Assembly (NCBI GenBank): GCA_036426205.1
Contig: CM071568.1
Span: 37,960,457 to 38,024,456, forward strand
DNA from: Ascaphus truei
Lineage: Eukaryota > Chordata > Amphibia > Anura > Ascaphidae
Direction of reading: 5' to 3'
DNA length: 64,000 nucleotides
Part shown: positions 22,652-35,363 of the stretch, piece by piece
Layout: each line of letters begins with the position of its first letter
How positions within the stretch are numbered: the first letter of the stretch is position 1
Position numbers and translations under genes: made by a program
Notes under the pieces: generated by a model
The model's input: the letters and a program-made list of their open reading frames with translations, nothing else
The model's database searches: none
Told to the model about the DNA's origin: nothing

Positions 22652-23618
22652 CCGTGTCGCCACCCCACTCATGATCCCCTGCAGCTAGGACAGGAAAGTC
22701 CTCCTTAAGACCCTCTCGTATGTCACCTGGAAGGTTGTGACGCAGGGCAATATTGTGCAGAATGCAGCAACATATTACTATGTCACATACCTTTTAAGGC
22801 TTGTGTAGGGCACCGTCAGACCTATCAAGATATCTGAACCGACTTTTCAACAGTCCAAATGTCCTCTCAATAACTGCTTGAGTGGATATGTGTGCCGCAT
22901 TATATCACTCCTCTGCGGGGGTTAGGAGCCAAGGTCGAATACCATATCCTGAATCAACTATAATACATGTAAAGTAACATTATTTACACATTTAACAATG
23001 TAATTATGTACACACATATGTATGGTTATTAACCTCAAACATTATAGAGCTTTACAATAATTATGTATTATCAGATCTGATCTGTTTAAACATATATAAG
23101 ATGTGCATCAAATGTGTATATTTCTGTGTTTGACGCATTCTTGTACAATGGAAGTGTGTCAAATGGCACATCAGAAGTATAGGCATTCATAATTCCCATG
23201 ATTTAATCTTATCTATGTTGGAAAAACTATGCAACATAGTATCCAACTATCCAACATGATATATGTCCAAATAATCAAACTATTCTGTGTAAAAGACATA
23301 CACATAAAACAAACATGATATTAACGCTTAATAATATTAGATGTACTCAGCCAACCATGCCCAAAATGACCCATTTCAAAGGCATGGAAGACTGATGAGC
23401 TTCTCAGAATACATGAATCGTGGCTGGAACCCGGGAGTTTGGCTACCACATTCAGTATTTGCATGTTGGCATCGCATACAACCTGCACATTGTTGGAGCG
23501 AAAGTGTTTCCTGTTACGGTACACATGCTCATCTACAGTCGGTGGGGTCAGTGCAAAATGTGTGCAATCTATTGCACCCATCACGCAGGATAGCCCGGCA
23601 ATGTTATAAAAGCCATTT
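22652..23618 (-). pseudogene. PIF/Harbinger transposase (HARBI1-like), spliced, with in-frame stops
   Basis: DDE nuclease of the PIF/Harbinger superfamily on the minus strand. Exon 23347-23618 begins after an acceptor CAG and encodes NGFYNIAGL, MGAIDCTHFAL (first Asp), YRNRKHFRSNNVQVVCDA, then LPGSSHDSCIL (second Asp region). A 389-nt GT-AG intron (22958-23346) joins it in frame to an exon reading IDSGYGIRPWLLTP, VIERTFGLLKSRFR (catalytic Glu), CCILHNIALR and a short acidic end. The joined protein spans the catalytic core but lacks an N-terminal portion. Two stops in the second exon (after TPAEE and after ALHKP) argue for a dead copy. No Myb-like partner ORF or terminal repeats were found. 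Confidence 0.8.
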
Positions 23619-23956
23619 CTGTAGTATATGAGTAGTATGTGAATGACCCACCAGGTTTCTGTTTTTATATGTTTTATTACATTTTAGTTTCTCAGGGAAT
23701 GCAGAAGTATGTGAGTGACACTCCAGGTGTCTGTTTTATATGTTGTATTACATTTTAGTTTCTCAGTGGATCTGTGCTATGTTGTTTTTTCTTTTTCTAT
23801 GATACACTGCTGGGGAATTCCACTGACCAGAGTTATTTGACACCAATATTGTTCCCTTTTGTGAGTCAAATCCATTTATGAGCACCTTATTTGTGTTAAT
23901 GTGCACTGTGTGCCAATATGAAGGGGTCAAGATCTGACTGAAAGCCCAGACACTAT

Positions 23957-24970
23957 GGGGTCTATTCCAGTAGCCTTGATAAAATCTCTCGCTTGGCATG
24001 TTACGCCAGAGGTTTTATCAGTTTAGTTTTTGTTGTCTTCAGAAAGTCTCTGAAGCTACGTGATAGTAAAATAACAAAAACTTTCGATGAGCAGTGATGT
24101 GGTCTAAGCCTCATCAAATGTTCTCACCTGTGACGTCACATTTTAGGGTAAGATGGTACAGCTCCAATCCGATTGGATGCTATATCAAGTGACCGGCTTT
24201 TTTTTTAAGGATGTGACGTATATATTTTGATGGCTTGTTTTTATTACATTTTTGGATTGGTTAGAAGTTTTATTTCTTTAATTGTTTTGTTGGTTAGCTG
24301 ATACATTTCTTTAATTGTTTTGTTGGTTAGGTGTTTATTTAATGGATTCTTGTATTTTGGGATAACATCATTTTTATTATTTTACTGTTTTAGTGTTAGA
24401 ATAATTTTACTGAGGTGTAGTTGAGGCTTTTTATTTCTTTTATTCTTGGTTTTTAGGTGCTTGTTTATTTCTTTAATTGCTGTGTATTTTTGGGCTTGAT
24501 GATTTTTTTTATAGGTTGGCCATTGACTGTTATAGTGGCTTATCATGCCTATATTATATGGGTATAGTGTACCACTGTTCCAATCAATGGATAAAGGGTG
24601 AGTATAGTGGCCCTGGGGTGAGTGGTTAGGCCTCCCAGGTTGGTAGCGGAGAGGGGGGTTAACCCCTTAATTACTATAGCGGCTATAAACCCCTAAGGTG
24701 ATTAAGGGGTTAGGGGCTATTAGATTGTATTTTTTATTGTACTCTTGCTGCCAACAGAGGACATGGACCTGGAGTAAGGCGATTTTCAAAAACTAGCGAT
24801 TAGAAGCTTATCGCTACACACCTGGTGGCATTTGGGCGAGAGCCAAAAATGGCAACAAAATACTTACGTCGCCCATTTATCGGGCTTTCTGAATAGATAA
24901 AGCAATTTTTGGCAAATAACTGCTCAAAAGCATTGATAAGTGGTTTATCGAGGCTAATAGAATAGGCTCT
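23957..24970. mobile_element. TIR-type repeat family P, copy b (both ends visible)
   Basis: The left end GGGTCTATTCCAGTAGCC with TTGATAA is the inverted match of the right end, which reads AGCCTATTCTATTAGCC with TCGATAA on the minus strand. The internal GGTTAACCCCTTAATTAC and GTGATTAAGGGGTTA form a small hairpin. TGACGTCACATTTTAG and GGTACAGCTCCAATCC recur in copy d. About 1 kb, non-coding, probably a MITE; superfamily unknown. Confidence 0.6.
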
Positions 24971-25590
24971 AAGATTATATCCTATTATCAGTAGCAATAG
25001 TTAATGGGTCTGTCGCTTGATAATACAGTAGAGGCAGCGATTATTCTAATAAAAAACAGTGGCAATTCCCCAAAAGACCCAGGTACATTCTGAATACATT
25101 TCCTTAAACTAGCCCCAGCATTTTTGCATTGATTAATGGCCTATCAGATTAACAGCGGGGGTCCCTGGCAGTCCCATTCAAACTGAATTGGACTGCCAGG
25201 GATCCCTTCTGTGTTAATCCTATGGGTCGTTAGTCAATGCAGAAATGCCTTAAACGTGCCTCAAACTAGCCCAGAACATACCCAGCACATACCCTGAATG
25301 TAACCCGGCTAGTTTAAGGCAAATGTTAGAATAAGCGTTGCCTCTACTGTATCATTATCTGAAGTGAATTATCATTAGGTATACACATCCAGTTCCAAAT
25401 ATCTATTCACAGAGATATTATTGTCACTTGCACTGTATGATATTATACACTGTCTTTCTTTTTTCATCTCTCATATACTGCACTGAGCACAGAGTGAAGA
25501 ACAGTACCATGGAGGACAATTTTTCTATAAAGTCTCCTGAGTTGAGAGCAATGTCATATGGCGCAATACCAGGAACACTTCTGGGCTTTT
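24971..25590. other. non-coding; possible repeat remnants
   Basis: Contains a short inverted motif: GGGGTCCCTGGCAGTCC near 25157 opposite GGACTGCCAGGGATCC near 25190. No gene was seen. Confidence 0.35.
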
Positions 25591-25624
25591 GTGGCTTTTA
25601 AATATTGAGGTTTGGAATTTAGTA

Positions 25625-25658
25625 CTTGATAAAGTGCATAGTGCAAAACATGTAGGTA
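25625..25658 (+). ncRNA. degenerate hammerhead-like motif
   Basis: TTGATAAAGTGC followed by GTGCAAAACATGTAGG. It resembles the other motifs but has lost the helix II complement and the GAAA box (CAAAAC). Marks a decayed copy of the hammerhead-bearing family, roughly 25590-25750. Confidence 0.35.
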
Positions 25659-25750
25659 TATCTTCCATACCTACATTTTACATGATCCAATAAAATTTTT
25701 CAAGGTTTTATACGCATGCATGGTGGTGCATTGCAATCTTTTCATATTTT

Positions 25751-26546
25751 GTTCCACATTTTAGAGAGTATGGACCATATTGTGAGTAGCATAGATTACC
25801 TCTGTGGGCTTGTGGATAGATTATTTTAAGAGAGCACCACATCTGCAGGAAGCTTATTCTCCCCCCGTCCCTCACCCATGTGCCTCAAAACAATCCCCAG
25901 GTGTCAGCAAGCCATTGCAAACCATCCTATTAATTTAGTGATAATGACATTGTGCTTATTACCCCCATGCTCCTGAGACTGACCTGCAGGAAAGTAACGT
26001 CTTACAGCCAATTTTGTGCCTATTTTTCCTGTTGTAACTGAACCACGGAGTCAAAGATCTATCCCTGGCAATGGGGATCCTCTACCTGACATCCCTCAGT
26101 CTATAATACAAAGGGATACCTTTGTAAATATATGCTGCATGCTGCAGGGCACAACCACATAGATTTTCAGAGTTGAAATTCCAATACCATGTACAGTATT
26201 TATGTGAAATTGACATTTTATGGCTCCCTTTGTAAGAAGTGAAAAACCGAACAATTTGAAGAATGCTATTTTATATGCTCTTTGGAAGCAGAATAAATAC
26301 ACAGCTGCAGATTTGAAGGATGCGAAATACACAATACATTAATTATTAAGGCATGCTAGGGCTGTGGGTTAGAGTAATTATTGGCTGAAATGGGAATATC
26401 ATGAAATACATATCCTCTTTAATCACTTGTGGGGTTATACTCTGTAGGGAAGAACTAGATTCATTTGGGGGTGCATTTTAGCATGCAATGTTGTTTGTTT
26501 AATGCATTACCATACTGATGACGTTGTTTTCATCTTTGTTTGGCAG
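25751..26546. other. no recognisable gene
   Basis: Non-coding sequence upstream of a possible terminal exon. Confidence 0.35.
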
Positions 26547-26940
26547 GTTCTCCACTTGAAGACCTTCTTCGTGAAGATACCAAGAACACAGAACATTAGT
26601 ATCATATAATTACATAAACAAATGCCTTGTATTGCTTTGCATTATAAATCCAGAAAAAAAAATAATGGAATGCATTCAACCAGCATAGATCATGCATGTG
26701 CACCAGTGTTCATACAGAATATCGCAGTCTTTAATGAATGCATCTACAGTATTTGTTGTTTATCTTATAAGTGGAACTTCACATGAGACAGCCAGGGAAT
26801 TTTCATAGAAGATTGTATTTCTTTCCCCCTAAGTCTTTGTTATTTATATTCTTGTATAAAGTCATCTATATTGTAATAAAACATTCACGGATGTACATTA
26901 CGCTTCTGTAATTTACTGTAATAAATGTCATATTTTTTAA
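26547..26940 (+). other. candidate terminal exon with polyadenylation signals
   Basis: An acceptor-like TTTGTTTGGCAG ends at 26546. The following sequence is open for 17 codons (GSPLEDLLREDTKNTEH) and stops at a TAG, then an AT-rich stretch leads to AATAAA-type signals near 26876 and 26922. It could be the last exon of a plus-strand gene, perhaps 3'UTR for the forkhead relic, since the donor-like site at 18702 has the right orientation. Only the splice and polyA motifs support this. Confidence 0.3.
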
Positions 26941-29900
26941 AGACCGTATCTGGTTTCTTGAGTTTTATAGCATTGGCAGAGTGTATGGAAATAAGTGGTT
27001 GTGGGTGTCATGAAAAATAACTGGAGCTCTTTTTAGACAGTAGTGAACAGAACATGCATGACTGTATCAGTAGCCTCAGAACACATACAGTTTAGCTTAA
27101 CTACACACTAGCATCACCTATCGTTAATTCAAAGAGGTATGGAAGCTGCAAAACACAACTTTCTCCTCAGTGGCTGAGCAGCTGGCACGGGGCTGTGATA
27201 TGCAATGAAAGTGTTGAAGCATTTCACTTTTTTTCCCATGGTCAAAGCACCAGTAAGTTTTTCTACATCTGTATTGCAATGCATAGATATACTGTTATAT
27301 CACAATGCAGTGCAAAAGGGAAGCATAGAGCATCAGACAACTAGACAAAATGGGAAAAAATATGCTAGACATATTACATTATATATATTATATGAATACC
27401 TAATTGTATTGCACAGGGGTTAAAAAATAGCAGGAAGAAGATATTTTCTGTTGAGGATAAAGTTGTGTTTTACTTTGTTAAATTAGAGTTTTAGTTTGAG
27501 CATTATTCAATAATTGCCTCAGATACTGTTGGTTGTACTATATAATGTAAAGGCTCAAAATCAGACCATTATAAATAATGCAAATAAATTAACACATTCT
27601 CTTATACCTACTGTTACAGTTTTAATATAGTCATGGTGCAGCATACAATATAGTTAATATCTTAAACAAACTAAACAAAGCTGAAACATGGCAAATGACC
27701 AACTTCTCCACATTTTACAATTCAGGATTATGAAGCAATATATTATATTTGCTATTTGAACTACTGTAGATGTGCCATCACATAATGTATCTTGTGTTTC
27801 ACACACAATTGACCTCCATTTTTTTTTATAGCTGTCTGCAGAATTACTATTCATATTCAAGACAGCATATTAGATGTAAAATCTGAAGCCACATTCAGGA
27901 ATACAAAGAAAACTATGAGAAATACAGGAAATGTGTTCTTTCATGCCATCAATTAAAGCAGTAATTTGTCGCACAATGTACATTCCAAAGAAAGTTCATA
28001 AAAAAACAAAATGTTGCCTACACAAATTCTAATAAATAGTATGAGTTTTCAATACAAACTCATTACCTTTTATGGCATTTATAATCATTTAAGACTGCAA
28101 TGTGTGAAGCCAGTTGACAGTTATCATGCAATATTGCTCAATAAATGCAAAAGTAAAATCAAATGACACATAAGTTCACATTCTGTGTGTTCATTGGTTT
28201 GCATTTTTTAAATATAATCTTTCTTTAACGCTTCATTGTCTATGAATCAAATAGGATGCAAAATTTAAATCAACACTGGGAAAACAGGTAAATACTCAAA
28301 GGATAGTGCTAAATTTGCTTTTTGGTGCTGCTGATTACTCATTAGTTCTGCTGTTTTCCCTTTCGTACATATTACATCTTAAAGTGGTCCATTGAAAAAA
28401 CAACAGAGTGGCATTCAGATACTAAATAAGTGAGCACTACAATTTGGCAACCATTTTACTGTAGTGGACCTATAACTAATACATTACACTTTTGGCAGCA
28501 TTTTTGGAGATACTCTATTGCCAAAACAAATGCTGCAAAGAGGGCATTTATGATGCATTACATGTACGAATAAAAACTGCAGAAATGTTAAAATATGTCA
28601 GTTTAGATATAGTCATTTGATATTTCACCAGTTGTTTTTCAATACCCTATGGTTTTTATGCATAAATATAGGTACTGCAGAGGGAAATGTTATGAGTGTA
28701 ATACTAAAAAGGCAGAAAAACCCATTATCTTTATAATAAAATTAAATACCTTTAATCACCAACTTTCTGCTCCCCTCCAATAAGAGCATAATTGGTGGCA
28801 TTGTATTGTAATATTTTTTTCATTCTCTGCCTATAAATTGCACATATTGGTTTCAATGGGCTGTTAGCTGTCTTCCAGTGCAGGAAGGTGTCTTATGGCA
28901 ATAAATATTGCCCTTTATGTTCTTGTATTGAAGCATCTAGTAAAGCTTGATATATCAAAATGTACTGTTACAAAGTAGTCAAAAACTGTTGAACTGATGC
29001 ACAATTGATGTTCAGATAGATTTTACAGAGACATATTTTTCATGTATCTTTTTTCAAAAATAAGAAGGAAAGGGATGCATTCTATAGATGTACAGATGTA
29101 GCCACGGTTATTGTAAACACGTTGATATTTTGTTATATTCTGCATTATCACTGCCATTAAATCCTATGAAAAATGTGTGATATTCTGCATTATAATTCAA
29201 TTTTCTGTCTTATGAGCTGGTGCAATAATAAGGCACAGATGAAGGTGGGATAAACTGCAGGGTGCGGGTCCTGATGGTGAAGCAGGTCAAATGGGATGGA
29301 GCCTAGAGCATGGCTATAGAAACTGGCTGAGCATCACAGATTTATTGCAGGGCAGGGTCAACATAAATACACAGTACAATGGATGAGAATAAAACAAGGG
29401 TCTTCCGGCTGAGGTCAGGGCAGGCAGCCATCCTCAGGGTACGCGTGCATCCAGAAAACTCCCTCCAGTAAGAGTTTAACATTCTCTTTAATTAATGGAA
29501 GTTTCTTAGCAAGAATGAAGAGTGTAATTATTGGCAATCAGTTCATGACTAACACAATGGAGTTGAAACCCTGAGAGAGACAGAGTTCCACAATAAAGTC
29601 CATAGAAATAGATCTCCATGGCTGCTTCAGGATAGATAAGGGTTACAAAAGACCACACAGTTTAGTGCGAGGTGTCTAATTGTGGCGCAGATGTCACCGG
29701 ACTGAACATACTTTTTCAACACCAAGGCCAAGACTGGGCCACCAGTACTCAAGCGAAAGGAGTTCTTTCTTTTTCCTCATTTCCGGATGACTGGCAGTCA
29801 CTTTAAAGAAAAATCATCCCTGTTGTTCTTCAAATGGGGCTGACAAATGGACTGCTCAAAAGTACTGTATCTGTGCTGGTCGCTTTGCCATGTCATATTC

Positions 29901-30419
29901 AGGGGTTATACGACATGATGAAATTAAAATGTTAGTTGACAAAGTATCTATGTTCTAACACTAAACTTCCTCAGCCTGTAGCAAGTAAACAGAAACTAAT
30001 TGTAGTTTATTAACAGACAGAATACATTCTATTCTGCCAGAGATCATCTAATTAATTAATGCATAATTTCATCAACATTGGTTGAAAGTATTGATACTTG
30101 CCAAATATATATTTAACTAAAATGGCTCTTTAATACTATCCCTCGTGATCTTTCTGAGGCAATTTTCTCAATACCTGTCACTGTTGTGCTTCGGCTGCCT
30201 GGGTCATTACTTGTATGTATAGCAGCTTCATGCTAACATAGATCTGTGCAGTGGAACACCTCAAAATAGGTTTATAACCTCCACTGGAGATACCTACTGT
30301 ACACTCTGAACTTTATTTCCTCACTAAACCTATATACATAACAGATCAGTAGGACCGTAGACCCTTGTAATTTTATTTTAATACTATACAGTACACTATT
30401 TATCCAGATATGGATTATA
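26941..30419. other. long stretch without a supported gene
   Basis: AT-rich non-coding DNA. The 29216-29700 part is more GC-balanced (AGGGCAGGGTCAAC, GAGGTCAGGGCAGGCAG) with minus-strand AATAAA, and may be a decayed LTR in minus orientation. Nothing else is supportable. Confidence 0.4.
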
Positions 30420-31140
30420 GGGATTTTGTCCATTACTGTACTGTATGTGTTGTGGGGGTAGACGGCAGGGGGGGTTGTTGGGGGTAGATGGGGTGCATAG
30501 TAGGGTGCCTCTTCATTGCCATTGGGGTTATCTTTGCTCCAATTGAGGGCATAGGTAACCACAGTGGCAATCAATGGGTGTATTGGCTAGTATTGCTGTT
30601 TGAATTGTATTTGAATATTTATTGGTGGTTGAAGGTGGTATTTGGCCCATGGTGGGTGTTTATGCCTACCAGGTGGGTAGCGGGAGGGGTTAACCCTTCA
30701 TTACCTTAGCAGTAGTAACCTTCACCCATCCCCTCTACCTCCAATTAACCAGGCACTGGTAGTTAACCCCTTCATTACCTTAGCGGTTTGCCGATAAGGT
30801 AATGACGCTGCCCTTAAATGTATTTTTATTACATAGAATTTAAGCAGAGAATCTCCGGAGCTGGTATTAATGTGTGTCAGCTCCGAAGACACCCGGCTTC
30901 AATACGATGGAGTAAAAATAAATGTTTTTTTCCGTCACATTGCGGATCCCATCTCACCACCCTTGAGGTGGCGAGATCAAGTGGCGAGATCAGAACCTGA
31001 CAGTTGCTCTCAGTTGTGACGTGAATCTTGGAGCTACTAGAATAGCGACCGATCAGGAAGAAGCACTTCGAGTGAAATTGGCATGTTATCTGAGCTCTCT
31101 GAATAGCTACACTTGCAAACTCATTCGAGATATGCCCCAA
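30420..31140. mobile_element. TIR-type repeat family P, copy c
   Basis: Shares GTGGGTAGCGGGAGGGGTTAAC and the following TTCATTACCTTAGC module with copy d. It also has the CTCCGGAGCTGGTATTAATG versus GTATCAGCTCCGGAGACC motif region and a GGAGCTACTAGAATAG end near 31031. Non-coding. Confidence 0.5.
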
Positions 31141-31259
31141 ATTTGCGATGCAATTTTAACCTTCTAAACAGCAGCCTCACAGTGACCACAGATTACATGG
31201 ATTTATGCTATTAAGCTTCACCACTGAGGCTGCTGCAATAGATTGGATGCAGATTGTTA

Positions 31260-32165
31260 ATTTAAAGGTTCATGTTTCAACAGGCACTACGTGTGCATTG
31301 TTTGAGTGGCTCCGGTTCCTACCCACCTGCATGTTATCCTGTTCAGGCTGAGGATTCTATCCTTACCTCAGCGTTAACCTTTAACAGGCAGATTCACAGC
31401 CTGTACCTATTATTGGGGTTTTGCTAGGCTGAGCATGTATACTACTTGATGCTGTTCATTCGTATATAGCCTATTGCATTTAAGGTTAAGATTAGCCACA
31501 CACATCTACCTATTTGGGAGCATACTATACCCAACTGAGTGGCTGGCGTACAGGCTCTGCAGGTGGGGAAGAAGATATACCTTGAATTACTGTAGTATCA
31601 CAGTCATGGTACTCATATATTCCTCTTTTCTAATAAGATAGGACACTGGTCACATATCCTGCTGCATCCATATCATTTTAATTCGCGGTTTCACTAGCCA
31701 TACTGGAATCACACTATTTATTCTTGAGCGCTTCTATTTAAACAATTGAGTTATGTACTCGTTAATAAAGTGTGTTTTAAAATTATCATTTTTCACCCGC
31801 TACATACTTTAATCCACTAGTGTCCCTGTGATCCTGAGGTGACGAGTGCTCTTCTTGGGGTTCTTTACATATTAAAGGCCCTTGCCTATGATCTGGCTTG
31901 TCCCCATTTGTTTCCTGCGCCCTGGTCTCAGTTCCTGCCTTCCTGCTGCCGACTCCTGCCTGGACCCCGATGATCCTTGCATGCCGCCTGGCACTGAACC
32001 TTACCTGTGACCCTGACGATCCTTGCCTGCCACCTGCCACCATCCTCTGCCTTTAACCCCCAACCATTGACGCTATCTGCCATCTGCCTGTGACCCTGAC
32101 AAGTCTTCTCTGCTCCCCAATGTTCTGGCCACCGAGGTCCTACCTGCTCCAGGAGCCCCCGTGAC
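31260..32165 (+). mobile_element. LTR-like or composite retroelement fragment
   Basis: AATAAAG near 31764 follows an AT-rich stretch with GAGCGCTTCTATTTAAAC. The 31800-32165 part is CT-rich, with repeated GATCCTTGC(A/C)TGCC and CCTGACGATCCTTGCCTGCC motifs typical of LTR R/U5 regions. GGCTGAGCATGTATAC at about 31429 resembles the LTR GCTGAGCATA motif. No termini or TSD were found. Confidence 0.3.
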
Positions 32166-32279
32166 ACTTTTCTTCTTTTCTTTAATCTTCTATTTCTTTA
32201 TTTGTAATCCAATGTACCCAATGGTATATCAAGCAATGGAAATTGCCTCGTTGTCTTCTTGAGCTAAAATGAGACGGAA

Positions 32280-33312
32280 CAGGCCTTATATAGGGCCTGT
32301 GACATCACATTTTAGGATCAGATGGTACAGCTCCAATCCGATTGTCATATCCTTAAAACCACATGGCTCATATCATATGGTATTACAACCAATGGGATTG
32401 CAGATAATCCCATTGGTTCCTGTTCCATTTGATATGTTCCAGAATACTTTTTCTTGTACGCTAATGGGAAAATTAGCTATTATCAGGATAATAGTAATTT
32501 TGCCCGCTACTGTACTGTATGTGTTATTGGGGATAGAGGAGGTTGGTAGTAGGCTTGTTGTGTTTTTGAATGTTTATTGTGGGTAGCAAGGATGGGTGAA
32601 GTTGGCATTTGGCCCTTGGTGGGTGTTTAAACCACGGGGTGGGCCGCGGGAGGGGTTAACCCCGTCATTACCTTAGTGGTATTAACCGCTAAGGTAATGA
32701 AGGGGTTAACTCCACTCGCAACCCTCACGCAAGGCCTAAACTCCCACCAAGGGCAAAATACCGCCTTCACCCACCCCCGCTACACTCAATAAACATGGCA
32801 CTGGTAGTTGACCCCTTCATTGCCTTAGTGGATAGCCGCTAAAATAATGAAGTTGCCTGTAAATGCATTTTTCATGCATCTGATTCATGCTAGGGGACTC
32901 CGTTGGTGGTATAAATGGGTATCAGCTCCGGAGACCCCCGGCATCAATCCGATGCAGAAAAATATATATTTTTTCTAAGTTCCTCTCTCTCGCCGCCGCT
33001 TCAGAAGCTTCTCCCCAGCTTCATGCCAACTTTTTCTGGTGAGAGGAATTTGGGAGGAAATCGCCATTCTAGAGCAGCAATTAGCCTCGATAAGCTAATT
33101 GAGGCTACTAGAATTGCAAGAGTTTCAAAACCTGCTGATAAGTGGCTTATTGCAGCTCATTTGACGATGTGTTTTGGACGACAGCAAAAAATGGCGATTA
33201 ATGCTTTTGCTGCCCACTTATCGAGGTTTTATGAATTGCTGTAGGCATTTTTGGCCGATATCAGCTAAAAAGCCTTGATAAGTGGGTTATGATGGCTACT
33301 AGAATAGGCCCC
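32280..33312. mobile_element. TIR-type repeat family P, copy d
   Basis: Contains GGTACAGCTCCAATCCGATT as in copy b, the TTAACCCC/TTACCTTAG palindrome (32656-32710), and the right terminus GATGGCTACTAGAATAGGCCC ending at about 33312. The ORF 32915-33244 lies wholly in it and is not a gene. Confidence 0.5.
32656..32710. repeat. imperfect palindrome, ~25-bp arms
   Basis: GTTAACCCC-GTCATTACCTTAG pairs with CTAAGGTAATGA-GGGGTTAAC. Related weaker hairpins occupy the same place in copies a, b and c. Confidence 0.8.
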
Positions 33313-35363
33313 TTAGTCTTACTCTATCTGTATGTGTGTCATAGCAGATTAACATGACTGCTGTTTTACTTCTATGAACTGTACATCTGTGCAATATCAA
33401 TGCAACAAAAAACATATAGCGTGATAGAATTACACTTTCACACAAATTCAATTTTTCCTCAACATTCATGTTATGGGATAAAATAATGGCTAATACAACT
33501 TTATCTAATATTATTTGATCATTATTATTAAATGCACCAAGGGAGAGCCCACATGGAGGTACCCACAGGTATTCTAGTATACTTTTTGCTTTAATTCCAA
33601 ACACTAACACAAACAATTGAGTGATAAAAAAATATAGTGTACTGTACCACAATAAAACTGAAGTTAAGTTGTTAAAAAGAAAAAAGGGCAAACATTGTAA
33701 TATATTAAAAAAAAGAGTTGCAACATAACAAAATTACACAACAAACAAAATATATCTAATGATAACATAAAAAACATACCCCCCAAAAGACACTAAAATT
33801 AAATTAAATACACACATGTACTATATAGATACACAAGGAAAATGTATAGATTTAAATTGGGTAAAGGACTCCTGAATACTGGTCTAATGCTTTTATTCTG
33901 TAAGGTGTAAAAGTGTAGGTGACATGCCATCACATAAAAAGTCCCATTGGCTTTAATGGGGACCCTAAATCTCTAGATTTTCACTGGTTTCAAATGCCCT
34001 GCGGTGAGGGCACAGAACCAGACATCCAGTAAACAGCATCTGTGATGAAATATTGAAAAAAGGCTTGGTGAGTGTAAGTCCTATTTTTTTTTTCTGTTTA
34101 TATACATACAGTATGCATATTATCAAGATGAAGGTAGATTACATTTTTTTAATCATTTGATGACAGCAAGGGTCTTGAAGTCTATAGCGTGACAACATGA
34201 AAGTGATGATAAACATATCTGGAGAATATCCTGATGTATTAATCTTTCCTACATATGATGATGATTCATGAATAAAGTGCTTGATACTATACTAGCAGAA
34301 AGACATGATGTGATTTTCAATGTGAATTATGTTATCAGATCAGTCTGGACACCACACAGACACCAATATTGTGCACAGACGCTATATGAATATCATTTGT
34401 CACCAATTGACATTCAAAGAGAATCTACTGTAGTAAAAAAGTAAACAGTGAAGATGAAGTAAAGCTGGAGCTAAATGTAGCACAGTGCACATAGTAATGA
34501 TGAAAAACTACTTGGCAGCCAGCCAACAAATACTTTATCATTGACCAACAGCAAGGAATTCATTTTTTTGGGGAGGTTGGAAGGCTGCAAAAATAACTCC
34601 CACACTCCTGCTGAAGTTGTTGTTAGATGTATCTTGGGAAGCGTTTGATAGCCAGTCACTGCTCTATTAAAACAGGACAACACAGTAACAGTTGAATATA
34701 GTTTGATTTAAACCTGATAAAATAATAAGTAATTTAGCAATTTAGCTAACCTCAGCCTCTGTATTTTTTTTTATGACTACAGGGTTTTGCTAGAAATGTG
34801 TTAAATCAGAGAAAATAAAATGCAGATTGTATCCCTTTTTCAAATGCCAATTTCTCTAGCGAAATTCTGGTAAATCTGTTTGATGTCCATTCCATTAATT
34901 GGTATAACGTTTATTTTCCAGTACACAATATATTTGATTGCAAATGGTAATTAGAGAAAGTATTTGACTTAGAAAGAGAAATAAAGAAGATGAATGCATC
35001 AGTTTTCCCCAAAAAAATAATTTTATTTATTACAAAGTAAAAACATGTAGCAGTATATAAAGGTAAAAAATACACATACAGTATACACCAAACTTCATAC
35101 TGTATGCTACAGAAAAATCCAAACCAGTGCAAAATACATAACATATTGAAAACGAAAAAAGGAATCTGGAAGAAAATCTGATGGCTATTTGGCGTTGAAA
35201 CTAATTATTAGAGAAACAAACAATAGTATAGCTTGGCTGCTTATCCTTATTATTTAAAACTATCTCTGAGGGTAAACCTTTTTAAAAAAAATGTTTTTTT
35301 TAAAGTTTTATTAAGGAGTATAATAACGTAAGCTATAAAATCAACACTTTCTGAATACTCAGA
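33313..35363. other. no supported gene
   Basis: AT-rich non-coding DNA. Minus-strand ORFs 33299-33691, 34471-34683 and 34911-35144 show no recognisable motif. Confidence 0.4.

Noticed and set aside
34471..35144. Minus-strand ORFs of 70 and 77 codons as genes
   Set aside because: AT-rich, no start context, splice sites or motifs.
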